Source: Blastobasis lacticolella | Lineage: Eukaryota > Arthropoda > Insecta > Lepidoptera > Blastobasidae | Direction: 5' to 3' | Length of the DNA stretch: 64,000 nucleotides | Assembly: GCA_905147135.1 (NCBI GenBank) | Contig: LR990056.1 | Coordinates: forward strand, 72,001 to 136,000 | Part shown: one piece after another, positions 1 to 12,841 of the stretch | Layout of the letters: every line of letters begins with the position of its first letter | Position numbering within the stretch: position 1 is the first letter of the stretch | The notes under the pieces: model-generated | Database searches by the model: none | Seen by the model: the letters and a program-made list of their open reading frames with translations, nothing else | What the model was told of the DNA's origin: nothing | Program-made: the position numbers and the translations under genes

Positions 1-30
1 GTCTAATAATTTTGTGGAGAGAAAAGAATT

Positions 31-1000
31 TGTTACAGTGGAGCGACTACCATCTGACCTCCATGACCCTGCTACCAGGGGAACCTGACTCGATTGGATC
101 ATGGTTAGGTTAGGTCCCTCACCATAGGAGCATCGGTTAATTTCAACTAATGTACATAACTCAGACAGTGGCGTGCCTAGGGGTTCAGAGTAAGGCAAGC
201 CGAGAGATGAAGTTTGTGTAGTTTTTACGGTTATTAAAAATAAATCCATCCCCTTGCCACATTACGGAAATAATTTGTTATTTTCTGAGAAATGATTATA
301 AACTTTACCTTTTCCATGCAAATCAAAACTTGTGCACATTTTAAACCATCACAAGGGACTCTACTTCATCTATTGTTAATCAATCTAATTAAATCACTTT
401 TACTACAAAACACAACACAAACACAACAAAAAACTAATTACTTATCCGCCCAAACGGCTCAAACAAAACAATAGTGAAGTTGGTACGTATTACAGCATTC
501 AACAAACGTACCTACTGCGCATGCGCGAAGTTGCCAATTTCAAAGATCCGTGTACAACTTCATACGCATGCAGTGTATAGTTATATCTCATTATAGGACA
601 GTTTTCATATGTAAGAAAGAGACATACCGGCCGGAATCAAAGCCCGCTTACAACCCAGCGCGTGCGAGCGAGATGACTGACCGAGTCTCAATTTCCTCAA
701 CTTGCGTGTGCGTTCGGATCGTGTTTCGTAACCTGGGCGCACGATGGCGCTGCTTTGCGGCGCGGCAGTTTGAAATGCATAAGGAGCGCGAACTTTAAAT
801 AGTTCGCGCTCGCATTATCTTTGATTTTTTATCGATAATTATTTTTATAAGGCAAGCCCGGCTTTTGGGCTTGTATGACAGTAACGCCACTGAACTCAGA
901 AAAGAGTCATTGGTACATTGCCACAGCGGAATTCGAACCCGGCACCTCTCTCGCTTACGTCGGATACTCAACCGCCCAGCCACCAACGTTCTTGAAAAAC
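31..1000. repeat. tRNA-headed SINE, split by a hAT-type element
   Basis: Both flanks belong to the SINE family also seen at 12.84-13.05, 13.55-13.73 and 43.64-44.05 kb. On the minus strand, 930-995 reads like a tRNA B box (GGGTTCGAATTCC-like) preceded by an A-box-like segment. The two halves (31-165 and 893-1000) join cleanly when the element at 166-892 is removed, so this is an insertion into an older SINE. There is no intact tRNA gene. Confidence 0.6.
166..892. mobile_element. hAT-type non-autonomous DNA transposon
   Basis: The ends are inverted repeats (CAGTGGCGT ... ACGCCACTG). They are flanked by a perfect 8-bp direct repeat AACTCAGA at 158-165 and 893-900, the target-site size used by hAT transposases. 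There is no transposase ORF. Inside, taaggcaagcc occurs at 191-201 and 848-858 in direct orientation, so most of the length (202-847) may itself be a later insertion with an 11-bp duplication into a 70-bp MITE. Confidence 0.7.
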
Positions 1001-3900
1001 ATACTAAAGATAGCTACGTAACTAAAACAGAATTCGTTCAATTGATAAATCGTTCTACACAAATAAGTAGGTACTATGTCCTACTAAAATGGTTCACTCA
1101 TCTAGGGACCTACGTAGCGTAGGGAACCACTTATGACACTAGTTTTGTTGAAACAGATTACAGACAGGTTTTACTAAATACCTACATGTTTTCATGAACA
1201 GATAAAAGCGTTGTCTTCTCTGCCTATTTCCCGTCGGAAAAGAACCTCCTAACTTTACGATTAGGTACTAGCTAGCATATCTTAAAGTCTAGCTAGAACC
1301 TAGACCTTTAAAGCATGTAGGTACGTACCTTTTTAAAGTTATTTTATGAAAACAAACAGCGTCAGGTGCCATACTTTCTTGCTTTCTTGTGGCTCGGATG
1401 ACTGATAGGTATTAACTATCAAGTAAGCTTGCACTCGTATCGTAGCGTAGCTAGGTAGGTACACTCCATACACACAGATACACAACACTACGCAGGCTCT
1501 GGTTGCTATGCAATACGTAAATAGGTAGGTACCATGGTGTTTGGCCTACTGCTTGCTTGCATTCATACACAGAATAATGATTATCACAATACTTAAACGT
1601 TGAACGCTGAACACAGACAAGACTACGTTAATACTGGTACCTGAAGCTATAAATCATTCGTTCACATCGTTAACACTCTTATCACAGTTATCTTCACAAT
1701 AGGTACTTAGGTATCCTACAACTACAACGCAACAATCATTTCGGTCACGCGAAAAGCTAAAAACTGAATGAACGAATACGACGCGAAAGTAGGCAAATTT
1801 CGTCAATGGAAGTCGCGCCGTGGGTCAAACCACAAAATAAAGAACGGCCCGCCAAAGTATTCTATTTTTAGATTTTGTAGCTTTCAGTTTCTATTTTGAT
1901 GTCAAAATCGCCGCCACAGCTCCGGCGCCGGCCTTGACCTTGACGGCACGTGCAAAAGGATTCGTACTTAGGGATCCTTGTTTTAGGGGTCTAACTTATT
2001 TCGCCTTTTATGTTCTCTCGTTTTATGTTCTCCTGGTAGTTGCACCATAATGTTGATTTTTTTTTTATTTGTTAAAGTGAGTCTCAAGCGAATCCAACTG
2101 TGGGCTTAATAATAATCCTTATGGCGATGGCCTACATTTGCTTATCACGATTTTATCGGGTAGTTTGGTACAATGACAGTAACCTAGACAGTAATTTCTA
2201 AAATTGTGTTTGGGTCCGTGCTCCACCTAGGTGACCTAGGTTCTCCAATTGGGTGAAGCATGGGATATTTACAGGTAAAGCTCCATCAACTAAGAATCAT
2301 TAAGTTAATTTTAGTTGATAAGAAATGTTCGTGAAAACGATAGGTACGATTACCTACGCGACACTGAAACATGACTGACAGACATGACATGAGAAAGCAA
2401 ACTCGTAAAAAGACAAAGATGTTACATTAATTAGAGTTTGCTACATTAATATGCTACAGTAATTTGAATAAGACTACTTTGCTATTAGTTAGGTGGTGGT
2501 GCACTTTCGTAAAAACTATGAATGAACCTTTTGAATTAAAATCATAATTGATTACAATATTTTTTTGTACAGAACCCTCGAAACCAAAAAATACAAAACG
2601 GATTATTTAGACCTCCTTAATATTGCGCCTTGTACGTGGGGTGTCCATAAAATAAGCCAGTGCAAATACAGGCATGACGCATTTCATCTTAGTCCTCACA
2701 GTGACAACGCATCTGCTGTTCTGCATGTTTGTTGCCTGCAACCTAAATGCTTAAATCCTAGTACGTAAATAGTGTTGCTAGGTATTTTTTCAGCTATTCA
2801 AATTTAATATTCACCTTCTTGAATTCAAACATGAGTAGAATTTAATAATTACTATTAGATAGGTACTAAAATGACATCTTTCCTTATTTCGGAGCTGGCG
2901 GAAAAGTTCAACGAGAAATGCATAAACTTGTGCCAAGACTCACCACATGCATTCAACAGGATGTAAACTGAGTGAAAAAATAGACAACAAAGTATAACAA
3001 CAATATCGTGTAGTTTTGCTGCACTTTCCAAAAATATTAAAATCTAGTGAATGTACTTTATGGACACCCTGTGATATCAGTATCCCGTACATAGTCCACC
3101 TGCTTCAGTCATGACTGCCTAGTACAATAGAAGATATGGCGCAGACGCGAAATCAAGCTGTAACTTTTTTGCCTATTAATGTTTATTGTGTTTTCGCAAT
3201 TAGTTTGAAGACTATGTACCTAGGTGCAACATTGTGTTGAAGGCAAGAAAAAACAAATAAATTAAAGTAGAAACAAACATCGAAATGTCTTGTTTTTGTG
3301 CCGGACTGCTCACGAGCTGCTTGTAATAATAATTTTATTAACCAGCCACTTGAGGTATTGATCGTAGTGATCTTTAGATTTAATTTTAAAACTCATATGA
3401 AATAGTAGGTAGAAAAGACTTAAAGGCACAAAACCTATATCCTATCTGTAACTGGTAAAATTGTATTATTCAGTTGATTGACCTGATTATGAACTTGAGT
3501 GATCTATTACAACTGATTTCTAGAGATGCGGTCTTTCGTTTTCAAAATGTGATTATCGACATTGAAAAAGAAAAAGTTCGATAGTCATTTTCTCGGTAAC
3601 TATTCCACGCACGAAAAAAATAATTGTACCTATCGTTTTAATACGTTTAGCACTCCATCCAGTTCACGGCTTTATACATGTATTATGAAACACCCTGTAT
3701 TATTATAGTATAGAAGTATAGATTAGACGGGACTTGGACGCGACGTAACAAAACGAAAAGGTTTATAGGGTTTTAGGTCTTTGATGTGCGCAGTATAGCT
3801 CTTTTTGGTCTCTTTGTGTTGCAGAAAATATATTACTGGTGATTTACGATTCATTATCGTATACGGGCCTGAGTATTTGGGGGCTAACTTGGCACAAAAC
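1001..3900. other. gene-free AT-rich stretch
   Basis: No coding potential beyond chance ORFs. taggtac-type motifs are scattered through it. About 2640-2765 is a fragment of the interspersed repeat also seen at 26.05-26.24 and 31.23-31.68 kb (shared words: catttcatctTAGTCCT, CACAGTGACA, CTGCAACCTAA). Confidence 0.5.
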
Positions 3901-3914
3901 GCCTTTGGTGCGCT

Positions 3915-4230
3915 TTATATGGGGTAGTCCTTTTTTAGCACTTGATCATATAATTTGGAATTGGAATGCAAATTTATGCCGTATGAAGTGTTGGTTATTT
4001 CCCGATATAGGTTGCCGTCCTTCATGCAATAATCGGGATGTGCTTTAGGATTTTTATTAATGGTGTGTTTTTGGCGTTCGTACCACTCTGTAGTTTGTTC
4101 AATTGCATTTACTGGGTTTCTAGATAGCTCGTCTACTACTGTATTTTGAGCCCCACTTTTATACGTTACGACGAAGTCGTATTGTTGTAATTCTAGTGCC
4201 CATCTAGCCACCTTAGTGCCTGATGGTCTG
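3915..4230 (-). pseudogene. Ty3/gypsy polyprotein fragment (RNase H to integrase linker)
   Basis: The minus-strand frame reads RWALELQQYDFVVTYKSG, then a D-E-L-S-R-N block. This matches the conserved C-terminal RNase H segment (RWAL-LQ-YDF-V-Y--G--N-V-D-LSR) of Ty3/gypsy Pol, followed by the spacer before integrase. Only about 100 codons survive. No LTRs were recognised nearby, so it is a relic. Confidence 0.8.
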
Positions 4231-4876
4231 TTATGAGTGTGAACTAGAAGCCCTCATGGAATGCTTTCATGCTTTCATTTTTCTTATTCCCCATTCCACT
4301 GTACAATATTTTATAGATAATTTATGACAAGGAAAGAAATCGCACACTGGCACATGCAATGCATGCACAACAATGGGAAGTAATGCCTGAAATGTGTAAA
4401 TAAACATATTTAGGACCTCTGATTCACGCATCTACCACGTATTGGACAACATAAAAGAATAAGTGTAATGTAAGATGTAAGTTTAACCTATTTTCCAATA
4501 TTCATAAATTCTTTAATTTCATAATATTTCTATAATTAATATTACAATATGTCAATTGCGTATTAATTTCTTATTGATAGACAGATAACTCAATGTATCT
4601 ATTATTGCTATTACATAATAATATGTCAATTGTATACTATATTAAATAATTGAATTGAAATGATGTAAAGATATGAAAGTCAAAGTATAAATATAACTAA
4701 TTAATGAAAATAATAATACTCATTTCAGGTTACAGATAAAACCCTGACGGTTAGTCTACCACCTTCAAATTAATACCCAGGGATGTTTGTCTTCAATGTA
4801 ATCATTAACTCTATACTATGCCTTCCTCAGTAACTTTTTCTTAATACATGATTTAAATTCATTGAAGGGTAATTTA

Positions 4877-5624
4877 CGAAACAACGAAGGTCTGGTCCTT
4901 CCTTAAATCCCTTGGTATTAGTAAAAACAATGCTTTCTCTATCCCTAACCTACATATCGAATCCTTAAATCAACATTTCACCTTCTCTTGTCAACGACCG
5001 GTCCCCACTAAGCAGGCTACATTGCGGGCACTGTCTTCTGTGAGCCCTCCTTCGTATGCACCTTTCCACTTCAGTGCCGTGTCGGAGCGAGATATTGAGA
5101 AACATATTATGTCTATTTCATCGAATGCTGAGGGGTGTGATGGGATCTGTCAGAAAATGATTATTTTGTCCCTTGAGGTCGTCCTTCCAATCTTCAGTCA
5201 TATATTTAATTTCTCGCTTGACAATGGCATGTTCCCTGACTGTTGGCGACAGGCTGCTGTTATCCCGATCCCAAAATCCAGCAACCCTGTTTCTCCTTCC
5301 CAGTACCGTCCGATCTCTATCCTGCCATTCCTTTCTAAGGTCTTGGAACGTCTTGTACACCAACAACTGTGTTCATTTCTAAACATTAATTTCCTCCTCA
5401 GTCCTCTCCAATTTGGCTTCCGTCCGGGGCACAGTACAGTGACAGCTCTTGTTAAGGTGTCTGATGACATCCGCGTGGGAATGTCAAATCAACAGATCAC
5501 TATTCTCGCACTGCTTGATTTTAGTAACGCCTTCAATACGGTAAATTTTGATATTCTTCTTGCGATGTTACAGTCACTTGGGGTGTCTCTTGTAGCGGTG
5601 GAGTGGTTTCGTAGCTACCTATAG
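4877..5624 (+). pseudogene. Jockey/CR1-type LINE reverse transcriptase, truncated
   Basis: An open frame runs from about 4877 with no stop to 5624. It contains the RT block around P-S-Q-Y-R-P-I-S-I-L-P (domain 1), LQFGFRPGHST (domain 2) and the motif A region LLDFSNAFNTVN. The catalytic F-x-DD block is absent: the protein stops at ...EWFRSYL, where motif A-B spacing should continue. The 5' end and the C-terminal half are missing. It is followed by a 3' tail containing GCAATAAAGAG and a (TTAC)n run ending near 5890, a tail type repeated at 19.55-19.67 kb. Confidence 0.85.
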
Positions 5625-6124
5625 ATATGTGTGTGAGATAGATGTAATAAACGATTTTTAAATATTTATTTATGTTGACATGTGTAAGAACATCTTTTAG
5701 TTTTTTCCCCTTATTTGCTCTTGCACTACTATGAGATACTGTGATAACTTACCTCTTCCCAAAGGTTGTCTGGAAGAGATCGCTTAAAGTGATAAGGCCG
5801 CCTTTGCGCGCATATAAATTGTTTTTATTTTTATTTCTTGTTATGTATAATTTTTTATGTGTGCAATAAAGAGTTTTTACTTACTTACTTACTCTTTTTT
5901 GCAAGATAAATATGTCTTGAATATCTGCTGCAGTACACCATAACATTAGACCGTAGGACATGATGCTATGGAAGTACCTATAATATCAGTTCTAGCTGTT
6001 TCAATGTCAGTAAGGCTCTTTATTTTTGTTATTGCGAAGATCGCGGAACTTAGTCTTTTGCCCAATGTGGCTAACTGGCTCTTCCACTGTAGTTTGCTAT
6101 CCATCGTTATTCCTAAAAATACTG

Positions 6125-6960
6125 TGGAATCAGAAAATTATTAATTCGTTTTGTCCAGGAGAAGGTCAATTTTACTAGTCCTTACATTGGGCATCTGAAA
6201 TAGTAGGCATTTTGTTTTACTTGGGTTTAAAAATAAATTATTAATTTGGAACCATTTATGCAGCTGCGAGAGAGCACTATTTACATCGTCAAAATTCTTT
6301 ATTTCTGTCAAGCTTAGAAAGTAAAGAAGTGTCATCTGCAAATAGTACTATCTCGCAGCGCTTACTGATCATCACAGCTCGTAACAGTCCACTGCAGGAC
6401 TTAGGGCCTCTCCCACGAAAGGGGAGGTTATTGCCATAATCTCCACGCTTGGCAGGCGGGTTGGAGATCGCAGTGTTTAAATATAACAATGGAAAATGCT
6501 GCTGCCCATTTTCCAGACTACGGTAACTTTTGATATTTTGCCTCGAAAACATTAGTCGCCCTGTACGACACCCATGTGTGTAAGGGGTTGGTGCTATTCT
6601 ACTCTGCCGGACACCACACGGCCAGCTTACTGATATAAAATGGTAAATCGTTTATATAAACGAGGAATAGGAAAGGTCCTAAAATAGAGCCTTAAGCACC
6701 CCTTTAGCAACAGGACACTCACGGGATGTAGAGTAGTTAATTTTGACTTTTTGTGCGCTGTCACTCAGATAAGATCTTAATATTAAAAGAGCGTTACCAT
6801 TTACACCGTAATGCTTCAATTTCCTCAGTATTATACTATGATTGACACAATCAAAAGCCTTGGAAAGGTCACAGAAAATACCAATGGCGTTTTGTGAACT
6901 TTCCCAGGCATCATAAATATGTTTTATCAATTCTATACCAGCATAAATAGTGGATCTACC
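6125..6960 (-). pseudogene. LINE reverse transcriptase fragment interrupted by a SINE
   Basis: The minus-strand segments at 6930-6679 (F-C-D-L-S-K-A-F-D-C-V-N, motif A) and 6350-6141 (FADDTSLL, the catalytic Y/FADD box, then the linker ...NPSKTKCLLF) belong to one Jockey/CR1-like RT. They are separated by the SINE at 6370-6624. Both ends are truncated. Confidence 0.85.
6370..6624 (-). mobile_element. SINE with target-site duplication inside a LINE
   Basis: The 10-bp duplication gcttactgat at 6360-6369 and 6625-6634 brackets a 255-bp element. It is the reverse complement of the element at 26605-26850: shared words include cctcccctttcgtgggag, GCGATCTCCAACCCGCC and the catcatcac/gtgatgatg end. 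Confidence 0.8.
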
Positions 6961-7678
6961 CTTTGTAAAACCAAGCGAAATATACCCACAAGTCAGATTT
7001 GTTTATGTTCGTTACGGGTAGAAATCCGTAGCAAAATATAACTTATCTGCAGATGGGCTGCCTTGTTCCATGCCTGCATTTGCATTAGAGTGTGTGTTAT
7101 AGAGATGTGTGACATTTTGTCACGAATGAGGAGTTTACCAGTAGGTATTGATAGTTGGTTTCAAAAATCATCAATAGATGGCGCTCCTACAATTTTGGTA
7201 ATCTTTTTATAATCTGTATGATGGTGGCAGTGATTACATGCAACTAACTAATACTAAACTTAAAAATAAAATGTTTATTAATATAAACATAACTGTTAAA
7301 GGTAGAAAGAACTGTATAAAGAAATATTTATATAAGTTGGCACTATGTTCCATTATTATTACAACCTCTAAAATGGTTTAAAACTATTGATAAATACAAT
7401 ATTATCCAATATAACGTACCCAGTGTTTATATCCTCTTTGCTAAGAACCTATTTCATGCGATTATCAATTACCAAAATTGTCGGGGCGCCATCTAGTGAG
7501 TGGTTAAGAATGCTTTAGATACCTACTGGAAAACTCCTCATTGAAACTCGGTATGTACCTACTCTCTGCTTCTGCAGATAACATTTTTTCTCTATGCAGT
7601 TAGTAAACAGAAAAAGTGTGGTTTGACGTGTTTCACTAGATGGCGTTGCTTTAAGGAGATTCCAAAGCGTTTGATTTA

Positions 7679-9144
7679 CACCCGGTTTCTGAAACGCTTG
7701 TCAACGCAAAAATTACGTAACAGCTTGTTAATCTCTGATTAAATGCAATTTGGGTTTCTGAAAGGGCCAACTGACAGTTTGTTAACAGCTTGTCAACGGA
7801 TTGTCAAATCTCCAATTAACGGCTGATTAATGTAATTTTGGGTTTCCGGAAAGCTTTTTCTCATGTTAACTGTATGTTATCGCCTTGTTATTTTAATTGG
7901 CGAAAATCGACCAATTAACCGATTGTCAAAAGACATTATATCCAATTTTCTTGGTCTAGGTCTTGGCCCTGGCCCTGGTCTGGGTCCTAGTTTTGGTCCA
8001 AGGCAAAGTCCAGGTCTAGGGTCCTGGTTCTGGTCCAGGATCATGACCAAAACTGCAACCTTGATCACAATTTGAGCTTGAACCAGAACCAGGACCTAGA
8101 CCAGTGCCAGCACATAGACCATAAACATTAGCTGGACCAGGACCTGGTTCGAGGCCAGGACATGGACCTGAACCAGGACCAGGACCTGAACCACGGACAT
8201 GTTGGGGTCCAGGACCTTGACCTGAACTAGAATATGGTCCCGGGCCAGGGCCTGAACCTGATCCAGGACCTGGTCCGAAGCCAGGACCTGGACCTGAATC
8301 ACAAACTGGTCTGGGTCCAGGACCTGGACCTGAACCAGTACCTGGTCCGGGGCCAGTACCTGGACCTGAACCAGGACCTGGTCCAAAGCCTGGACCTGGA
8401 CCTGGACCTGAACCAGTACCTGGTCCGGGGCCAGTACCTGGACCTGAACCAGGACCTGGTCCGAAGCCTGGACCTGGACCTGAACCAGGACCTGATCCGG
8501 GGCCAAGACCTGCACCTGAACCACGAACCGGCTCGTGTCCAGGACTTGAACCAGGATTTAACTAATGGGATTATTGGGAGAAACTCACAGAATCGATAGC
8601 CGATGGGGCGGATGTTGTTAAGTGGCTTTCTCTGGATAGCCTCCCAAAAGATGGACGGATGACCTCTTTAAGGTCCAAGGGAGTAGACCAGAGTGTAAGC
8701 CGTGGGAGGTCTGTATTCCGACCGGGACCCACCTAACTGGCTAAAGATGATGATGATGGGATTACTGATCCACTGGAACCCGTGACCCTATAACATAAAT
8801 ATTGTTATATTTTCTCTTTTCTCGCTCTGTAGATTTTTATTTACACGAAAACTATGCAATCGCTATCAGTTTCATCTAAAAGTTGAATATCCCGCCACTA
8901 TTAAAAGGCCGCTAGGGACAGAGACAAATCAATGCGTTAGACAGAAACAAAACATGTATGAGTGAATGAATGTGACTGATTTTAGCAGGGGTAGCCAAAC
9001 GAAAAAATTGATCTCTTGTTAATGGTCGATTAGCTAACAATAGATTGATTGGCCTTTCAGAAACCCACGGTGATTTAACTGCTTGTTAAATGTGACAGTC
9101 TGTTAGCTAATCAATGATTTGACAAGCGTTTCAGAAACCGGGTG
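7679..9144. mobile_element. PIF/Harbinger-type MITE carrying a minisatellite (copy 1)
   Basis: Terminal inverted repeats CACCCGGTTTCTGAAACGC... and ...GCGTTTCAGAAACCGGGTG extend over more than 20 bp and are flanked by TTA at 7676-7678 and 9145-9147. A 3-bp TWA target site is the PIF/Harbinger signature. There is no transposase. The centre (about 7955-8560) is a degenerate minisatellite built from CCAGGACCTGGACCTGAA-like units, followed by a LINE-tail-like segment ending in (GAT)n. Confidence 0.8.
7955..8560. repeat. GGACCTG-rich minisatellite
   Basis: Imperfect tandem units of six-base blocks (ggacct, gaacca, ggtccg) make up 18-36-bp higher periods. Long open frames on both strands (V-Q-V-Q-V-L on minus, D-L-D-L-N-Q on plus) are by-products of the repeat period and are not proposed as genes. 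Confidence 0.85.
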
Positions 9145-10359
9145 TTAGTTAGCCAAAGTAACTTGATATTAACAAAAATGCAAACGTCCAAAGGCTGCGG
9201 TGACTGCTTACCATCAGGCCGTAAGTTGTTTTTTCACCTTAGTGGAAAAAAATAAAATGCTTTTTTATAATTTATATATTTTTATTAATTTTGTGCCCTT
9301 ATTTTAATTGGTTTTGGGTAGGTATATTGTACATCAACGCCATATTTTTAATTGGCTATTGGAAAACTCACATTATATCACGGCGTTGTCGAGTGGCAAG
9401 AAAACGAACTATTTTTGATAGTTGTTTATTTTATTGCGTTGTGTACTTGGCCACGAGCAAGCGAGGATGAAGAAAGGAGAGGGCGCCGCCATTGCAAAAC
9501 CAACTTACTTGGCAAATTATTCAGTACGCATCAGGAAACAACAAAGATGGTCTCGATGCATTAATATTTGTAAAAAACAATAAACACTGATTCCCAAAAC
9601 ATTCCTGAGCTGTAAGCTTAAGACCGCACTACAAACTCACCAAATTAAGATCTCAACTTGAGTGGGGGGGGGACGACAACAGCGATGCTGGCTTGAAATC
9701 ATGAGCGTAGCAATAAATTCCGTTCTACTAAAATTTACATATTGCCTTCTTCTGGTGATCCTTAAATACAATGCAATACAAGGAACTAAGGTAATTCATT
9801 GAATGAGCGAGCATAGCGAGCTCCGTATTTTTAACGAAATTTCGATTTTTTTTAGCGCCTAGAAGCTGGGATAAATAGTACTTACCTATTATAAATAACA
9901 TAAATCAAGAAATAAGCGAGCGGAGCGAGCACGAAATTTTTAATATTTTGCCATTTAAAAGCTGGGAGTACCAAATGATAAGAAAACCAATCATGGCGCC
10001 TTCGTCCACTTTCCCATCTCGTTTACTTCCTTACTGATCAGTCCATTTTCTTAAATGCAATTAACAATAAAATACACCCAGGTATGTCTTGAAGAAGCGA
10101 ACACAGTAAGCTAAAAAATTTTAATGAGCGAGCGCAGATAGTGTAAATAAAAGAAGTACAAGATTAATATGTTTTGTATTTTGTCTTTCGTAAAAACTTT
10201 ATTTTTCCTTGGTCAAAACGGTAGTTATACTTATATCGCGCACCTTGGCTTAAAAATTTTACAAATTACTAACCTACATGTCACTCTGCAGTGCTGACGA
10301 ATGATTTGATAATAAAACGTCACAACCTTATCTGACCCGGTGGCCAAAACTGAAACTAA

Positions 10360-11355
10360 CACCCGGTTTCTGAAACGCTTGTCAACGCAAAAATCACGTA
10401 ACAGCTTGTTAAACTCTGATTAAATGCAGTTTGGGTTTCTGAAAGGGCCAATTGACGGCTTGTTAACAGCTTGTCAACGGATTGTCAAATCTCCAATTAA
10501 CGGCTGATTAATGTAATTTTGGGTTTCCGGAAAGCTTTTTCTCATGTTAACTGTATGTTATCGCCTTGTTATTTTAATTAGCGAAAATCGACCAATTAAC
10601 CGATTGTCAAAAGAAATTATATCCGATTTTCTTGGTCTAGGTCTTGGTCCTGGCCCTGGTCCAGGTCCTAGTTTTGGTCAAAGGCAAAGTTCAGGTCTAG
10701 GGTCCAGGTTCTGGTCCAGGATCATGACCAAAACTGCAACCTTAATCACAATTTGAGCTTGAACCAGAACCAGGACCTAGACCAGTGCCAGCACATAGAC
10801 CATAAATATTAGCTGGACCAGGACCTGAACCACGGATATGTCAGGGTCCAGGGCCTGGACCTGAACTAGGAGCTGGTCCGGGGCCAGGGCCTGAACCTGA
10901 ACCAGGACCTGGTGCGGGGCCAGCACCTGGTCCGAAGCCAGGATCTGGACCTGAACCACGAAGTGGTCCGGTTCCAGGACCTGGACCTGAACCAGTACCA
11001 GGTCCGGGGCCAGTACCTAGACCTGAACCAGGACCTGGTCCGAAGCCGTGGGAGGACTGTATTCAGCAGTGGACCGGGACCCACCTAACTGCCTAAAGAT
11101 GATGATGATGGGATTACTGATTCACTGGACAGAGACAAATCAATGCGTTAGACAGAAACAAAACATATATGAGTGAATGACTGTGACTGATTTTAGCAGG
11201 GGTAGCCAGACGAAAAAATTGATCTCTTGTTAATGGTCGATTAGCTAACAATAGATTGATTGGCCTTTCAGAAACCCACGGTGATTTAACAGCTTGTTAA
11301 ATGTGACAGTCTGTTAGCTAATCAATGATTTGACAAGCGTTTCAGAAACCGGGTG
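10360..11355. mobile_element. PIF/Harbinger-type MITE carrying a minisatellite (copy 2)
   Basis: Same family and orientation as the element at 7679-9144: identical termini, near-identical subterminal 200 bp, flanked by TAA at 10357-10359 and 11356-11358. The minisatellite core (about 10640-11045) is shorter. Since the two insertions have different target triplets, they are independent insertions rather than a segmental duplication. Confidence 0.8.
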
Positions 11356-11483
11356 TAAGTGTCGCCATTTAGAAACGTCATTTTGTTGTTAACAAAAGCG
11401 TCACTTTTAATGGGTCAGATCTGGCATTGTTCGGGTTTTTTACTTTAACTTTTCTATACTCGCACTCGCAGAAAAAAATCCCC

Positions 11484-11632
11484 GTATAATAGGTCCGAAA
11501 CTTTATGATAACCTACCCACGTCTATCAAGAAAGAACAAACTGACGAAACGTTTGCCCGCCGGCTGAGAAACTTTTTATTGTACAATGTATTCTATTCTG
11601 TAAATGAATACCTTTCATATATGGAAGATTAA
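11484..11632 (+). pseudogene. LINE reverse transcriptase C-terminal tail
   Basis: The plus frame reads G-P-K-L-Y-D-N-L-P-T-S-I-K, then ARRLRNFLLYNVFYSVNEYL, then stop. This is the typical extreme C-terminus of CR1/Jockey-like RTs. An AT-rich 3' UTR-like stretch (to about 12125) with recurring TTGACATT words follows. Confidence 0.6.
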
Positions 11633-12125
11633 ATTGTATTTGTTTGACATTCAATGTGGTTATTACATGTATAAAATACAATTAATTTTACTTTTGACAT
11701 ATAAATTAATCTATTGACATTGTTGCAGTTATTGTTATTATTATTATTGACATTTGATGATATATCACATTCATTGTATTCATTATTTTGATATTTAATC
11801 TTCTGGGTAACTAATTAATATACTTTTAAAGGTGATTATATGTATTATTAATTGTATTTTGACATATCCATTGATTTTGTTATTGACATTGTTGTAGTTA
11901 TTTTTGTTACAGACATTTAATCTTAAATATTGAATTTCTTATTTGCATTTTTGATATTTGATTGTGTAATTTACCATTTTTTTTTTTTTTAATTGAATAT
12001 TTTACCTCCTGGGTAATTTATTAATTAGAGGAAATCCTTATCTATATTTTATATAAAACTTCGGACCATTAATTTATTTTTTGACATTTCTACATTTTTA
12101 AATAAGTTTTACAATTATGTAATCT

Positions 12126-12417
12126 TCTTCTTCTATCTTCTAATATATAAAATTCTAGTGTCACAGTTTTCGTTGCCATACTCCTCCGAAACGGCTTGAC
12201 CGATTTTGATGAAATTTTTTGTGCTTATCCGGTATCTATGAGAATCGGCCAACATCTATTTTTCATCCCCCTAAATGTTAGGGGTAGTCCACCCCTAAAT
12301 TTTTTTATTTATTTTTTAGACGTAGGTGTAGGGTAGGTGTAGGGTAAGTGTACGGTAGGTGTAGGGTAGGTGTAGGGTTAGAACGCTACGCGAACGAAGT
12401 CGCGCCGGGTCAGCTAG
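12126..12417 (+). mobile_element. non-autonomous Helitron-like element
   Basis: The element begins TCTTCTATCTTC and ends GAAGTCGCGCCGGGTCAGCTAG followed by T, with CGCG arms forming a 3' hairpin just before CTAG. This 5'-TC ... CTRR-3' layout, with the words CTCCTCCGAAACGGCTTGACCGA and the GTAGGGTAGG run, is a common lepidopteran Helitron arrangement. It has no ORF. Confidence 0.6.
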
Positions 12418-12419
12418 TT

Positions 12420-12840
12420 TTCTATAATATTGTATTCATTTTGACGATCTCTTTTATAGATATATGATGATAAATGTAATATTATTATGTAAACTGAAGA
12501 AGAGTAATAAATAAATCTAAATCTAAATCTATACAACGTTGGACCTACTTAGGGTTTTGGGCATGCCCATCGCGCCCACAACGATGGATCCGCGCTTGCC
12601 CCTGGTGTTGCCGATGTCCATAGGCGGCGGTGACCTCTTTCCATCAGGTGGTCTGCCGTATAACATTAAAAAAAATCGTTAAAATATGCGCAGATGGAAA
12701 TAATGAATAAATGCTAAAAATATGTTATAGCCTTGTAATTCAATATTTAGTGCATATTAGAGATAAATAAGGCCAGCTGAAGCTAGGGCGGACACCGTTT
12801 TTTAGCGGATGGTGTATTTCGTATTTATGTATATGATTTC
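12420..12840. other. AT-rich intergenic stretch with a SINE fragment
   Basis: About 12560-12670 (GCGGTGACCTCTTTCCATCAGG...) matches segments at 24805-24905 and, reversed, 60470-60610. It is a dispersed repeat. Nothing else is seen. Confidence 0.5.
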
Positions 12841-12841
12841 A

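Noticed and set aside
930..996. tRNA-like B box and A box (also at 12989-13050, 22995-23074, 25957-26035)
   Set aside because: Heads of dispersed SINEs with tails and diverged stems; no complete cloverleaf.
8096..8599. Long overlapping ORFs on both strands (V-Q-V-Q-V-L and D-L-D-L-N-Q repeats)
   Set aside because: They follow directly from the period of the GGACCTG minisatellite. Both strands are open, with no start context and no domain.
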